DNA of 64,000 nt from Edwardsiella tarda ATCC 15947 = NBRC 105688. Lineage in GTDB: Bacteria > Pseudomonadota > Gammaproteobacteria > Enterobacterales > Enterobacteriaceae. Both the position numbers and the translations under genes were made by a program. Shown piece by piece: positions 57,028-64,000 of this stretch; position 1 is the stretch's first letter, and each line of letters begins with the position of its first letter. Under the pieces are notes generated by a model. That model saw only the letters and a list, made by a program, of their open reading frames with translations. It did no database searches and had not been told where the DNA came from. The stretch is from positions 992,001-1,056,000 of the forward strand of contig NZ_CP084506.1 of assembly GCF_003113495.2 (NCBI RefSeq). The letters are read 5' to 3'.

Positions 57028-58347
57028 TTAGAAGGCGTAGTTGACGTTGGCACCGTACAGCCAGGCTTTGCCGACAGAGCGGAACTGATAGGGGCCTTCT
57101 TTGAAGTTAACGTGGGAGCCGTGCATATAGGAGGCGCCGACGTCCACGGAGAGATCTCGATTGAAGGCGTAGCTAAAGCCGCCGCTCAGCCAGGCACGGT
57201 TCTGATCCGGGATGGAGATAGAACGGTGCTCAGCCGGTACCGGCGTGGCATCGAAGGCGACGCCGCCACGGAAGGTCCAGTTATCGTCGTAGTAATAGGT
57301 GGCACCCAGCGCCATACGATAGGCATCGTGGAACTGCTCGTCTTTTTGGAACAGGGTATCGTTGTCGTTATCGGTCGCCTTCAGTTCTTTGAACTGACTC
57401 CAGGTGGTATAGGCGAGGCTATAGTGGATGGCCCACTGCGGTGCTACGCGGTTATAGCCGGAGACCTCCAGCATTGCCGGCAGCGTCATGCTCAGCTTGC
57501 CCGGAATGACCTGGCCATCGCTACCCATCGGCAGACCGATCAGGCCGAGGATTGGGTTCGCCTTGGAAGGCAGCGCGCTGCTGTAGTCGCCTTTGAAGTC
57601 AAGTTTCACTTCGGAGCGGTAGGTTAGGGCGTAGCGGTTACGCTCGTCGATCTGATACAGGATCCCGGCGTTCCAGCCATAGCCCCAGGTGTGACCTTTC
57701 AGGTCGGCGATCTGGGTATTCGGTTGGATACCCATGGCGATATTTTGGTACTTTGGCGGCAGTTTGCTGCCGATGATCAGCGGCAGATCGCCGGCATAAC
57801 GCTCGATCTTCGCTTTAGCGTAGACCGCGTTGACGCCCAGACCGAAGCTCCACTGCTGATTGAGGCGGTAGGCGGTGCTCAGGTTGAAGTTAGCCGTCAT
57901 CAGATCGGTGGTGCCGCCAAAGGCACCGGCGGTGTAGTTATCGCTGAACTCGGTAGCCAGACCGTAGTTACTGGTGGCGGAGGCACCGATGGACCAATGG
58001 TCATTCAGCGGCTGCACATAGTGCAGGTTAGGGATCAGGGCGCTTGGCGCGATGTTGTGCGCATTCAGGCTCTGTCCCGTTGGCGAGGTACCGGTGATAT
58101 CGACGCCGGGATCGATATAGATGCCGCCGACGGAAAGGGCCGGACGGTCGAAGGTACTCAGTACGGCCGGGTTACGACTAGCGGAGGCCGGTGTATCGAT
58201 CATCGCCCCCTCACCAGAGAAGGCGCGTCCCAGCCCCGCGGCCGAGAACTCATTGAGCTGAAAACCCGCGGCATACGCGTTGGCGGAAGAGAATAGAGCT
58301 ACTGCTGCGGCTAACGCCGATCGAGTAAACAGTTTTTGTGGGCGCAT
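57028..58347 (-). CDS. fadL: Long-chain fatty acid transporter FadL
   Basis: 439 residues from ATG 58347 ([16 protein letters not shown]). Signal peptide ends AYAAG; the mature protein begins [21 protein letters not shown], cut here at [16 protein letters not shown], the N-terminal hatch with the NPA motif (SRNPAVLS). 14-stranded barrel ending NVNYAF. Takes up exogenous long-chain fatty acids. FadR-regulated in E. coli; an operator is visible upstream. Confidence 0.96.
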   Translation of the reverse strand: MRPQKLFTRSALAAAVALFSSANAYAAGFQLNEFSAAGLGRAFSGEGAMIDTPASASRNPAVLSTFDRPALSVGGIYIDPGVDITGTSPTGQSLNAHNIAPSALIPNLHYVQPLNDHWSIGASATSNYGLATEFSDNYTAGAFGGTTDLMTANFNLSTAYRLNQQWSFGLGVNAVYAKAKIERYAGDLPLIIGSKLPPKYQNIAMGIQPNTQIADLKGHTWGYGWNAGILYQIDERNRYALTYRSEVKLDFKGDYSSALPSKANPILGLIGLPMGSDGQVIPGKLSMTLPAMLEVSGYNRVAPQWAIHYSLAYTTWSQFKELKATDNDNDTLFQKDEQFHDAYRMALGATYYYDDNWTFRGGVAFDATPVPAEHRSISIPDQNRAWLSGGFSYAFNRDLSVDVGASYMHGSHVNFKEGPYQFRSVGKAWLYGANVNYAF

Positions 58348-58431
58348 AATCCGAAGCCTCGCAGAACTTTTTTTAAGCAATGTTACACATCGTAACAAGG
58401 AGCGGCGGATTGTAGGGGTGTACGGCGGTCT

Positions 58432-58448
58432 AACAAATCAGACCAGTC
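58432..58448 (-). promoter_or_regulatory. FadR operator upstream of fadL
   Basis: On the minus strand gactggtctgatttgtt, 15 of 17 positions matching the consensus AACTGGTCNGACNTGTT. 85 bp upstream of the fadL start, the position expected for repression. Confidence 0.8.
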
Positions 58449-58567
58449 GTAGGATTCGGCGAATTTCAGGTTGAATGTTATGAAAATGTGCTAGTGATTC
58501 ATGCGCTTATTGTATATTAATTGTTGGTTTTTCTTTGTTTTTGTTGTGTTTTATGACGAGAGTGGGT

Positions 58568-58600
58568 AAAAAAAGGCCGATTTATCGCTGAGGATCGGCG
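58568..58600 (-). terminator. Orphan minus-strand terminator
   Basis: On the minus strand gccgat...atcggc stem (58599-58594 with 58581-58576) followed by seven T. No minus gene lies upstream of it (yfcZ is on +). Confidence 0.5.
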
Positions 58601-58746
58601 TTACGCGACGACATACAATTCCTCGTCTCTGGTGCTAGTGCGGGCTAGGTAGTCGAGGTAAAATAAGCGTAAATATCTTATTTTTTGAGCCAGATCATCA
58701 TTGGCACGACTATCGGGGCCTCTGCCCCCATGAGGAGATAAGTGAA

Positions 58747-59043
58747 ATGACCGATGCCATCAATAAATGCAGCGCGACTGAAACGGCGGCATGTTGTTGC
58801 GTAGACGTAGGTACCGTGATGGATAACACCGACTGCACCGCATCTTATCGTCATCTGTTCGCCAGTCAGGGAGAGGCCGAGGCCATGCTGGCGACGCTGA
58901 CGGAGAAGGCGCGAGCCGTGGAGTCTGAGCCATGCCAGATCACTAGCAGCATCATCGAGAGTGAGCAGGGCTACGAGCTGAACATCGACTTTGTATTTTG
59001 CTGCCAAGCCGAGACACTGATTTTCCAACTGGGTCTGCGCTAA
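58747..59043 (+). CDS. yfcZ: YfcZ/YiiS family protein
   Basis: 98 residues, matches E. coli YfcZ over its length: NKCSATETAACCCVDVGTVMDN cut to CCCVDVGTVMDN, then CTASY, LTEKARAVESEPC, ETLIFQLGLR. Cys-rich N-terminus. Function unknown. Divergent from fadL as in E. coli. Confidence 0.94.
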   Translation: MTDAINKCSATETAACCCVDVGTVMDNTDCTASYRHLFASQGEAEAMLATLTEKARAVESEPCQITSSIIESEQGYELNIDFVFCCQAETLIFQLGLR

Positions 59044-59425
59044 GTTAGCCTCAGCAGAATCACGGACGCACGGGAAACCGTGCGTTTTTTATCGTCGCAT
59101 GAATCTCGCCTCGTCAGTACAGTCGCACGTTATGACGCGTGGATGAGAGGCGGATCACTGGCTGCAACTCTTTTCCCCGGCAATGCTGTACAGCTGTGGG
59201 TGAACGGGGTAGTTTCCCTTCCTACGGCACGGAGTTAGAACGTTGCCGGCAGTATCAAGCGGTCGCGCCGCGCAACCACAATAACCAGGCGACGACCCGA
59301 TAGTTATCCTTTGCTCTTCCGGTGAATGCCGGTAAAGGATGCATTGAGCAACGATATTTTCTTTCCATCAGGGTGTAAGGGCCACGCACGGTAGCGTCGG
59401 TGTTTACCCATAGTAGCGGTGCAAT
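59044..59425. other. yfcZ-sixA spacer where fadIJ would be in E. coli
   Basis: 382 bp with yfcZ terminator and no coding frame. No remnant of fadI or fadJ recognised. Confidence 0.7.
59066..59090 (+). terminator. yfcZ terminator
   Basis: acgcacgg gaaa ccgtgcgt with T-run, 23 bases past the stop. Confidence 0.93.
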
Positions 59426-59902
59426 ATGCAAGTTTTTATTATGCGTCATGGCGAGGCGGCGCTTGAAGCGGCAAGCGATGCGCAACGTCCGTTGACGCTG
59501 GCGGGTCATGATGAGTCGGTACGTATGGCGGCGTGGCTGGCGCACAGAGTGGCGCGAATCGATCGCGTATTAGTCAGTCCCTACCTCCGCGCGCAACAGA
59601 CGCTGGCCGCATTGCGGGAAGTCTTGGCGCTGCCGCAAGAGGTCGAGGTATTGAACGAGCTGGTGCCCGGCGGTGATGCCGATGTGACCGCCAGTTACCT
59701 CGAGGCATTGGCGGCGCAAGAATCGCAGCACGTCCTGATCATCTCTCACCTTCCGCTGGTCGGTTACCTGGTCTCATCCCTGTGCCCACAGGAAGCACCA
59801 CCGATGTTCTCTACCTCGGCGATCGCAGCCGTTACCCTGGCGGAAGATGGCGGGGTCTTCGAATGGCAGGTCAGCCCGGCGCAGATCGCGGATATCGCCT
59901 AA
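59426..59902 (+). CDS. sixA: Phosphohistidine phosphatase SixA
   Basis: 158 residues. RHGE motif (His8) at the N-terminus and SHLPLVGYL near 110 carry the two catalytic His of the histidine-phosphatase fold. In E. coli it dephosphorylates NPr of the nitrogen PTS (earlier ArcB). Full-length match. Confidence 0.95.
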   Translation: MQVFIMRHGEAALEAASDAQRPLTLAGHDESVRMAAWLAHRVARIDRVLVSPYLRAQQTLAALREVLALPQEVEVLNELVPGGDADVTASYLEALAAQESQHVLIISHLPLVGYLVSSLCPQEAPPMFSTSAIAAVTLAEDGGVFEWQVSPAQIADIA

Positions 59903-59943
59903 TCGTCTGTGTGCTTGGCCCGATGACGACGCCGCCATTCCCT

Positions 59944-60489
59944 CTAGCGGCGCGGCGTCTCCCGCTCGTCAACGTCGATCAATACCAGCAGTGCGGCATC
60001 GCCGCCCCATTCGCGCGGCGCCTGATAAAAGGCGCGCACATCGGGGTGCTGGGCTAACCAGAGTGGGGTTTGTTGTTTGAGCACGTGCTTGCCGTGACCG
60101 TGCATGACGCAGGCACAGCACAGATGCTCCCGCCGACAGGCGGCGATCAAGGCCCCTAGCTCCTGTTTGGCCTGCTGTTGGGTCAAACCGTGCAGATCCA
60201 GGAACATCTCTGGAGAATAGTCCCCCCGTCGCAATTGCTTGAGCTCAAAATGGCTGATGTCTGGCCGCACGTAGCGGGTCGGTCCCTCGCTACTCAGATT
60301 GGGCTGAAACTCATCGGAAAAATAGAAGCTGGCATCGATCTGCTCCTGTAATACCTTCTGCGGTGCGGCCTGACGCGTAATACGTGCAGGGCGGTGCGTG
60401 ACGGTATCTTGACGGAATCGGCGCGTTCCGGCGATAGAGGTACGGAACAGCGCCGCGTCATCGCTGCTGATGGAATGTTTCTTGCTCAT
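59944..60489 (-). CDS. smrB: Ribosome-rescue endonuclease SmrB
   Basis: 181 residues. N-terminal region with [13 protein letters not shown] ribosome-binding part and C-terminal Smr domain: [14 protein letters not shown] near 99-112 and [11 protein letters not shown] near 128-138. Cleaves mRNA at collided ribosomes. Divergent from prmB. Confidence 0.96.
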   Translation of the reverse strand: MSKKHSISSDDAALFRTSIAGTRRFRQDTVTHRPARITRQAAPQKVLQEQIDASFYFSDEFQPNLSSEGPTRYVRPDISHFELKQLRRGDYSPEMFLDLHGLTQQQAKQELGALIAACRREHLCCACVMHGHGKHVLKQQTPLWLAQHPDVRAFYQAPREWGGDAALLVLIDVDERETPRR

Positions 60490-60705
60490 TGCTGTGAGTA
60501 TTCGCTGATGGCTGACCTAGAGCGAATAGTGTAACCGCAGATGGGCGCGACGCTAAGTAAAACCGCGGTCTTAATGGATTCCTTGCTGATTTGTCCGTGG
60601 CTTCATGGCACACTACGCCGTTACGGTGCCCGCCTGGGCACGAGTCAATTCTATCTGTAATCCATGCCGTGAGGCATGACTTTCCGAGCGCTGCTGGAGG
60701 CTACT

Positions 60706-61638
60706 TTGGACAAAATTTTCGTCGACGAAGCGGTAAACGAACTGCACACCATTCAGGATATGCTGCGCTGGAGCGTCAGCCGCTTTAACGCCGCGGAGGT
60801 TTACTACGGCCACGGCACGGATAACCCCTGGGATGAGGCGGTGCAACTGGTGCTACCGACCCTCTACCTACCGATGGATATCCCCGAAGAGATGCGCAAT
60901 GCGCGCCTGACCCTGAGTGAGCGCCATCGCATCGTCGAGCGGGTGATCCGCCGAATCAATGAGCGTATCCCGGTTGCCTACCTGACGAATAAGGCGTGGT
61001 TCTGCGGGCATGAATTCTATGTCGATGAGCGGGTCTTGGTACCGCGCTCGCCGATCGGTGAGCTGATCGACAACCGCTTCGCCGGCCTGATCAGCGGCTC
61101 GCCGCAACATATTTTAGACATGTGTACCGGTAGCGGCTGCATCGCCATCGCCTGTGCCTATGCCTTCCCCGAGGCCGAGGTGGACGCGGTGGATATCTCC
61201 GGTGAGGTGTTGGAGGTGACCGAGCACAACATCCAGCAGCATGGCCTGGAGCAACAGGTTACGCCGATCCGCTCCGATCTGTTCCGTGAGCTGCCGGCGT
61301 TGCGTTATGACCTGATCGTCACCAACCCCCCCTACGTCGACGAAGAAGACATGTCCGATCTGCCGGATGAGTTTCGTCATGAACCGGAACTGGGCCTGGC
61401 CGCTGGCAGCGATGGCCTGAAGCTGGTCCGCCGTATCCTGGCTTGCGCGCCGGACTATCTGAGCGACGATGGGGTGCTGATCTGCGAGGTCGGTAACAGC
61501 ATGGTACATCTGATGGCGCAGTATCCGGACATCCCGTTCGTCTGGTTGGAGTTCGATAACGGCGGCGACGGGGTATTTATGTTGACCCGTCAGCAGTTGC
61601 TGGCGTGTGCCGATCACTTCGCGCTTTATCGCAGCTGA
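60706..61638 (+). CDS. prmB: Ribosomal protein uL3 glutamine methyltransferase PrmB
   Basis: 310 residues with TTG start at 60706, giving [13 protein letters not shown], colinear with and equal in length to E. coli PrmB; ggagg lies five bases upstream. ATG 60676 would add ten residues and has worse spacing. SAM motif [13 protein letters not shown] near 140 and catalytic NPPY near 208. Methylates Gln150 of uL3. Confidence 0.95.
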   Translation: MDKIFVDEAVNELHTIQDMLRWSVSRFNAAEVYYGHGTDNPWDEAVQLVLPTLYLPMDIPEEMRNARLTLSERHRIVERVIRRINERIPVAYLTNKAWFCGHEFYVDERVLVPRSPIGELIDNRFAGLISGSPQHILDMCTGSGCIAIACAYAFPEAEVDAVDISGEVLEVTEHNIQQHGLEQQVTPIRSDLFRELPALRYDLIVTNPPYVDEEDMSDLPDEFRHEPELGLAAGSDGLKLVRRILACAPDYLSDDGVLICEVGNSMVHLMAQYPDIPFVWLEFDNGGDGVFMLTRQQLLACADHFALYRS

Positions 61639-61725
61639 TCCGTCGCGCAGGCGCTATGCCTGCCCCTAAACCGAGTGCAAAGAGAGGCAGTCCCCTGATG
61701 GTGTCAGGGTAACCAGGAGAGTGAC

Positions 61726-62811
61726 ATGGCGGGAAACAGCATTGGGCAGGTATTTAGGGTCACCACCTTCGGCGAGTCGCATGGTGCGGCGCTGGGGTGC
61801 ATCGTGGACGGTGTGCCGCCGGGCATGGCGTTGAGCGAAGCGGATCTGCAACACGATCTCGATCGTCGTCGTCCCGGCAGCTCGCGCTACACCACTGCGC
61901 GACGGGAGGCGGATCGTGTACGCATCCTCTCCGGTGTCTTCGACGGGGTCACGACCGGTACCAGCATCGGCCTGTTGATCGAGAATACCGATCAGCGCTC
62001 GCAGGATTACGGCGCCATCAAGGATCTGTTTCGCCCGGGGCATGCCGACTACAGCTATGAGCAGAAATATGGCCTGCGCGACTACCGGGGCGGTGGCCGC
62101 TCCTCGGCGCGCGAGACGGCGATGCGTGTGGCCGCCGGCGCCATCGCCAAAAAATACCTCAGCCAGCAGCATGGCATTACCATCCGCGCCTGCCTATCGC
62201 GCATGGGGGCGATCGCCTGCCAGCAGTATGACTGGGAGCAGGTTGAGCACAATCCCTTCTTCTGTCCCGATGTGCAACAACTGGCGGCGCTGGATGCGTT
62301 GATGCGTGATCTGAAGAAAAGCGGCGATTCGATCGGCGCCGAAGTGATGGTGATGGCGACGGGCGTGCCGCCTGGATTGGGCGAGCCGGTGTTCGATCGC
62401 CTGGATGCCGATCTGGCTCATGCGTTGATGAGCATTAACGCGGTGAAAGGGGTGGAGATCGGTGACGGTTTCGCGGTGGTGGCGCAACGCGGCAGCGAGC
62501 ATCGCGACGAGATCACGCCGGCGGGTTTCTTGAGCAACCATGCCGGTGGCATCTTGGGTGGGATCAGTAGCGGTCAGCCGCTGTTGGCTCGTCTGGCGCT
62601 GAAGCCAACCTCAAGCATTATGGTGCCGGGGCAAACCATCACGCGTGAAGGGGAGGCGACGACCATGGTGACGCGTGGTCGCCACGATCCCTGTGTCGGG
62701 ATCCGTGCGGTGCCGATCGCCGAGGCGATGATGGCCCTGGTGCTGATGGATCACCTGTTGCGCCAGCGGGCGCAGTGTGCGGATGTGGTCTGCACGGTAC
62801 CGCGTTGGTAA
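61726..62811 (+). CDS. aroC: Chorismate synthase AroC
   Basis: 361 residues, E. coli length. Begins [20 protein letters not shown]; the FMN/EPSP-binding motifs GESHGAALG and [12 protein letters not shown] cut to [11 protein letters not shown] present. Last step of the shikimate pathway. ccagga upstream of ATG; 14 bp before mepA. Confidence 0.98.
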   Translation: MAGNSIGQVFRVTTFGESHGAALGCIVDGVPPGMALSEADLQHDLDRRRPGSSRYTTARREADRVRILSGVFDGVTTGTSIGLLIENTDQRSQDYGAIKDLFRPGHADYSYEQKYGLRDYRGGGRSSARETAMRVAAGAIAKKYLSQQHGITIRACLSRMGAIACQQYDWEQVEHNPFFCPDVQQLAALDALMRDLKKSGDSIGAEVMVMATGVPPGLGEPVFDRLDADLAHALMSINAVKGVEIGDGFAVVAQRGSEHRDEITPAGFLSNHAGGILGGISSGQPLLARLALKPTSSIMVPGQTITREGEATTMVTRGRHDPCVGIRAVPIAEAMMALVLMDHLLRQRAQCADVVCTVPRW

Positions 62812-62824
62812 AGGAGTGCGGACG

Positions 62825-63646
62825 ATGAGATGTGGCTGGGGATTATTACTGGCGCTCTGCGTCTGGCCGGTATGCGCCCAGACGCCTTGGCAGCGCATCA
62901 CTCAACCGGTGGCGGGGCCCGCTCAGGCCATCGGCAGTTATGCTAACGGCTGTATCATCGGCGCCCAGGCGTTGCCGTTGGCCTCGCCGGATTACCAGGT
63001 GATGCGTAGCCAACAGCGGCGTTACTTCGGCCATCCGACGTTGCTGGCGTTTATCGAGCGCTTGAGCGAGCAGGCCAAGGTGCAACATCTGGGTACCGTG
63101 CTGATCGGCGACATGGCGATGCCGGCAGGTGGGCGCTTCAACGGCGGTCATGCCAGCCATCAGTCGGGGCTAGATGTGGATATTTGGCTGCAACTGCCTC
63201 AGCAGCGCTGGAGTCAACAACAGTTACGCCAGCCGGTGCCGCAGGATCTGGTGGCGGTCGGCGGGGAGCGGGTGATCCCCTCGCGCTGGTCGCCCAAGAT
63301 TGGTGAGCTGATTAAGCTGGCCGCCGAGGATGCGCAGGTGTCACGCATCTTCGTCAATCCGGCGATCAAGCGCCAACTTTGCGACACGGCGGGCGACGAT
63401 CGCCAGTGGCTGCATAAGGTGCGTCCCTGGTTCGCCCATCGGGCGCATATGCATGTGCGGTTGAATTGTCCACCGGGCAGTACGACCTGTGAGGCGCAGG
63501 TGCCACCCCCGCCGGGTGATGGCTGCGGCGCAGAGCTAGCTAGCTGGTTCTTGCCGCCGTCGGCGCCCAGCGCACCGGCTAAACCGCGCACCCCACCGCC
63601 GTTGCCGCCGGCGTGTCAGGCGTTACTGGCACAATTGCACGACTAA
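62825..63646 (+). CDS. mepA: Penicillin-insensitive murein endopeptidase MepA
   Basis: 273 residues from ATG 62825 (aaggag upstream). Signal peptide to CAQ. LAS-family zinc motif [13 protein letters not shown] near 109-121 and HRAHMHVRL near 204-212. Cleaves D-Ala-mDAP crosslinks in peptidoglycan. A Pro-rich C-terminus follows. Same order aroC-mepA-yfcA as E. coli. Confidence 0.96.
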   Translation: MRCGWGLLLALCVWPVCAQTPWQRITQPVAGPAQAIGSYANGCIIGAQALPLASPDYQVMRSQQRRYFGHPTLLAFIERLSEQAKVQHLGTVLIGDMAMPAGGRFNGGHASHQSGLDVDIWLQLPQQRWSQQQLRQPVPQDLVAVGGERVIPSRWSPKIGELIKLAAEDAQVSRIFVNPAIKRQLCDTAGDDRQWLHKVRPWFAHRAHMHVRLNCPPGSTTCEAQVPPPPGDGCGAELASWFLPPSAPSAPAKPRTPPPLPPACQALLAQLHD

Positions 63647-63955
63647 GCATACGGCATCGCCACGTCGGCCTGATGAGCCGGCGTGCGCAGGTTACTGCGC
63701 GCGCTAAGCCGCGGCGCGACGTGATGCCAGCCTGTTTCCGCCTCAGATCCTCCTCGGCGACAGCCGCATAGCGCCGCTAGCCAGCGGCGGACACGGCGAC
63801 ATGATAAAAGTCAGTTACGTCGTATAAATAGTTTGTCATGATAACGCGCTAATTAGCGGTCTAAATCACATAACGCTGCATATGATTTTTATGCCTGATA
63901 ATGCCGGTGTGATACAGGACAGACACAACACGATGTGACGGTTTAGGCAAGGATT
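63647..63955. other. mepA-yfcA spacer
   Basis: 309 bp; contains an imperfect hairpin (cacgtcggc/gccggcgtg, 63661-63685) that may end the aroC-mepA transcript, then AT-rich promoter-like sequence from 63795. No gene. Confidence 0.5.
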
Positions 63956-64000
63956 ATGGAAACATTGTTGCTTTCCCCCGAGTTGATCGGGATTCTGTTT
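63956..64000 (+). CDS. yfcA: YfcA (TauE/SafE family), N-terminal fragment
   Basis: METLLLSPELIGILF, running off the window; matches the start of E. coli YfcA, and the position after mepA is conserved. Inner-membrane transporter of unknown substrate. aagga upstream. Confidence 0.75.
   Translation, partial: METLLLSPELIGILF

Larger units (their letters stand above)
58348..58746. other. fadL-yfcZ divergent intergenic region
   Basis: Contains the FadR-like site and an orphan minus-strand terminator; the yfcZ leader has a ggggcctctgcccc hairpin just before its ribosome site (gagg). No gene. Confidence 0.55.

Overview
This looks like chromosomal DNA of an enterobacterium of the Hafniaceae, most likely Edwardsiella. 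The genus is an inference from protein similarity to E. coli orthologues, high GC in most of the window, and gene order. The core genes are close relatives of E. coli genes (ybiT, eco, leuE, cstA-ybdD-yjiA, mltB, ygaVP, nifJ/ydbK, ccmABCDEFGHI, mlaA, fadL, yfcZ, sixA, smrB, prmB, aroC, mepA, yfcA), but the order differs from E. coli in several places.

Region 1 (1-10.3 kb) is a catabolic locus for a sulfated, unsaturated uronyl-amino-sugar oligosaccharide, probably of glycosaminoglycan type. It holds the end of a mannose-family PTS (IID, IIA), an amino-sugar-6-phosphate deacetylase, a GH105 unsaturated uronyl hydrolase, an anaerobic sulfatase maturase with its exported Cys-type sulfatase, a DUF2264 protein, a tagatose-bisphosphate-type aldolase, a DJ-1/PfpI protein and a KdgM-type porin. 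Several rho-independent terminators divide it into short transcription units.

Region 2 (10.3-35.3 kb) is mostly housekeeping and regulatory: yajD, a chemoreceptor, regulators, ybiT, ecotin, a MarA/SoxS-type activator, leuE, the cstA-ybdD-yjiA operon, mltB, the sulfide-sensing type pair ygaVP, a pyruvate:flavodoxin oxidoreductase translationally coupled to an FAD/Fe-S oxidoreductase, a DUF3313 lipoprotein, a GntR/UTRA regulator and a DUF1345 membrane protein.

Region 3 (35.3-44.9 kb) is accessory and visibly more AT-rich. It starts with a 1.5 kb gene-poor stretch with two short tandem-repeat tracts (7-mer x9, 8-mer x10). It then has five exported proteins: class B acid phosphatase AphA, a coiled-coil/beta-barrel outer-membrane protein, a phospholipase-D-superfamily enzyme, a second barrel protein of the same architecture, and on the other strand a second PLD-superfamily enzyme resembling PLD3/PLD4. 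The region ends in a decayed IS3-family transposase, a cold-shock gene and tRNA-Arg(CCT). This set is the best candidate here for an undescribed system: an exported phosphodiester/phosphomonoester-degrading module with its own porins.

Region 4 (45-64 kb) has a DUF1656-HlyD-FUSC efflux operon, a complete cytochrome c maturation operon with ATGA overlaps at many junctions, mlaA, fadL with a near-consensus FadR operator, yfcZ, then sixA, smrB/prmB (divergent), aroC, mepA and the start of yfcA. The fadIJ pair that lies between yfcZ and sixA in E. coli is absent.
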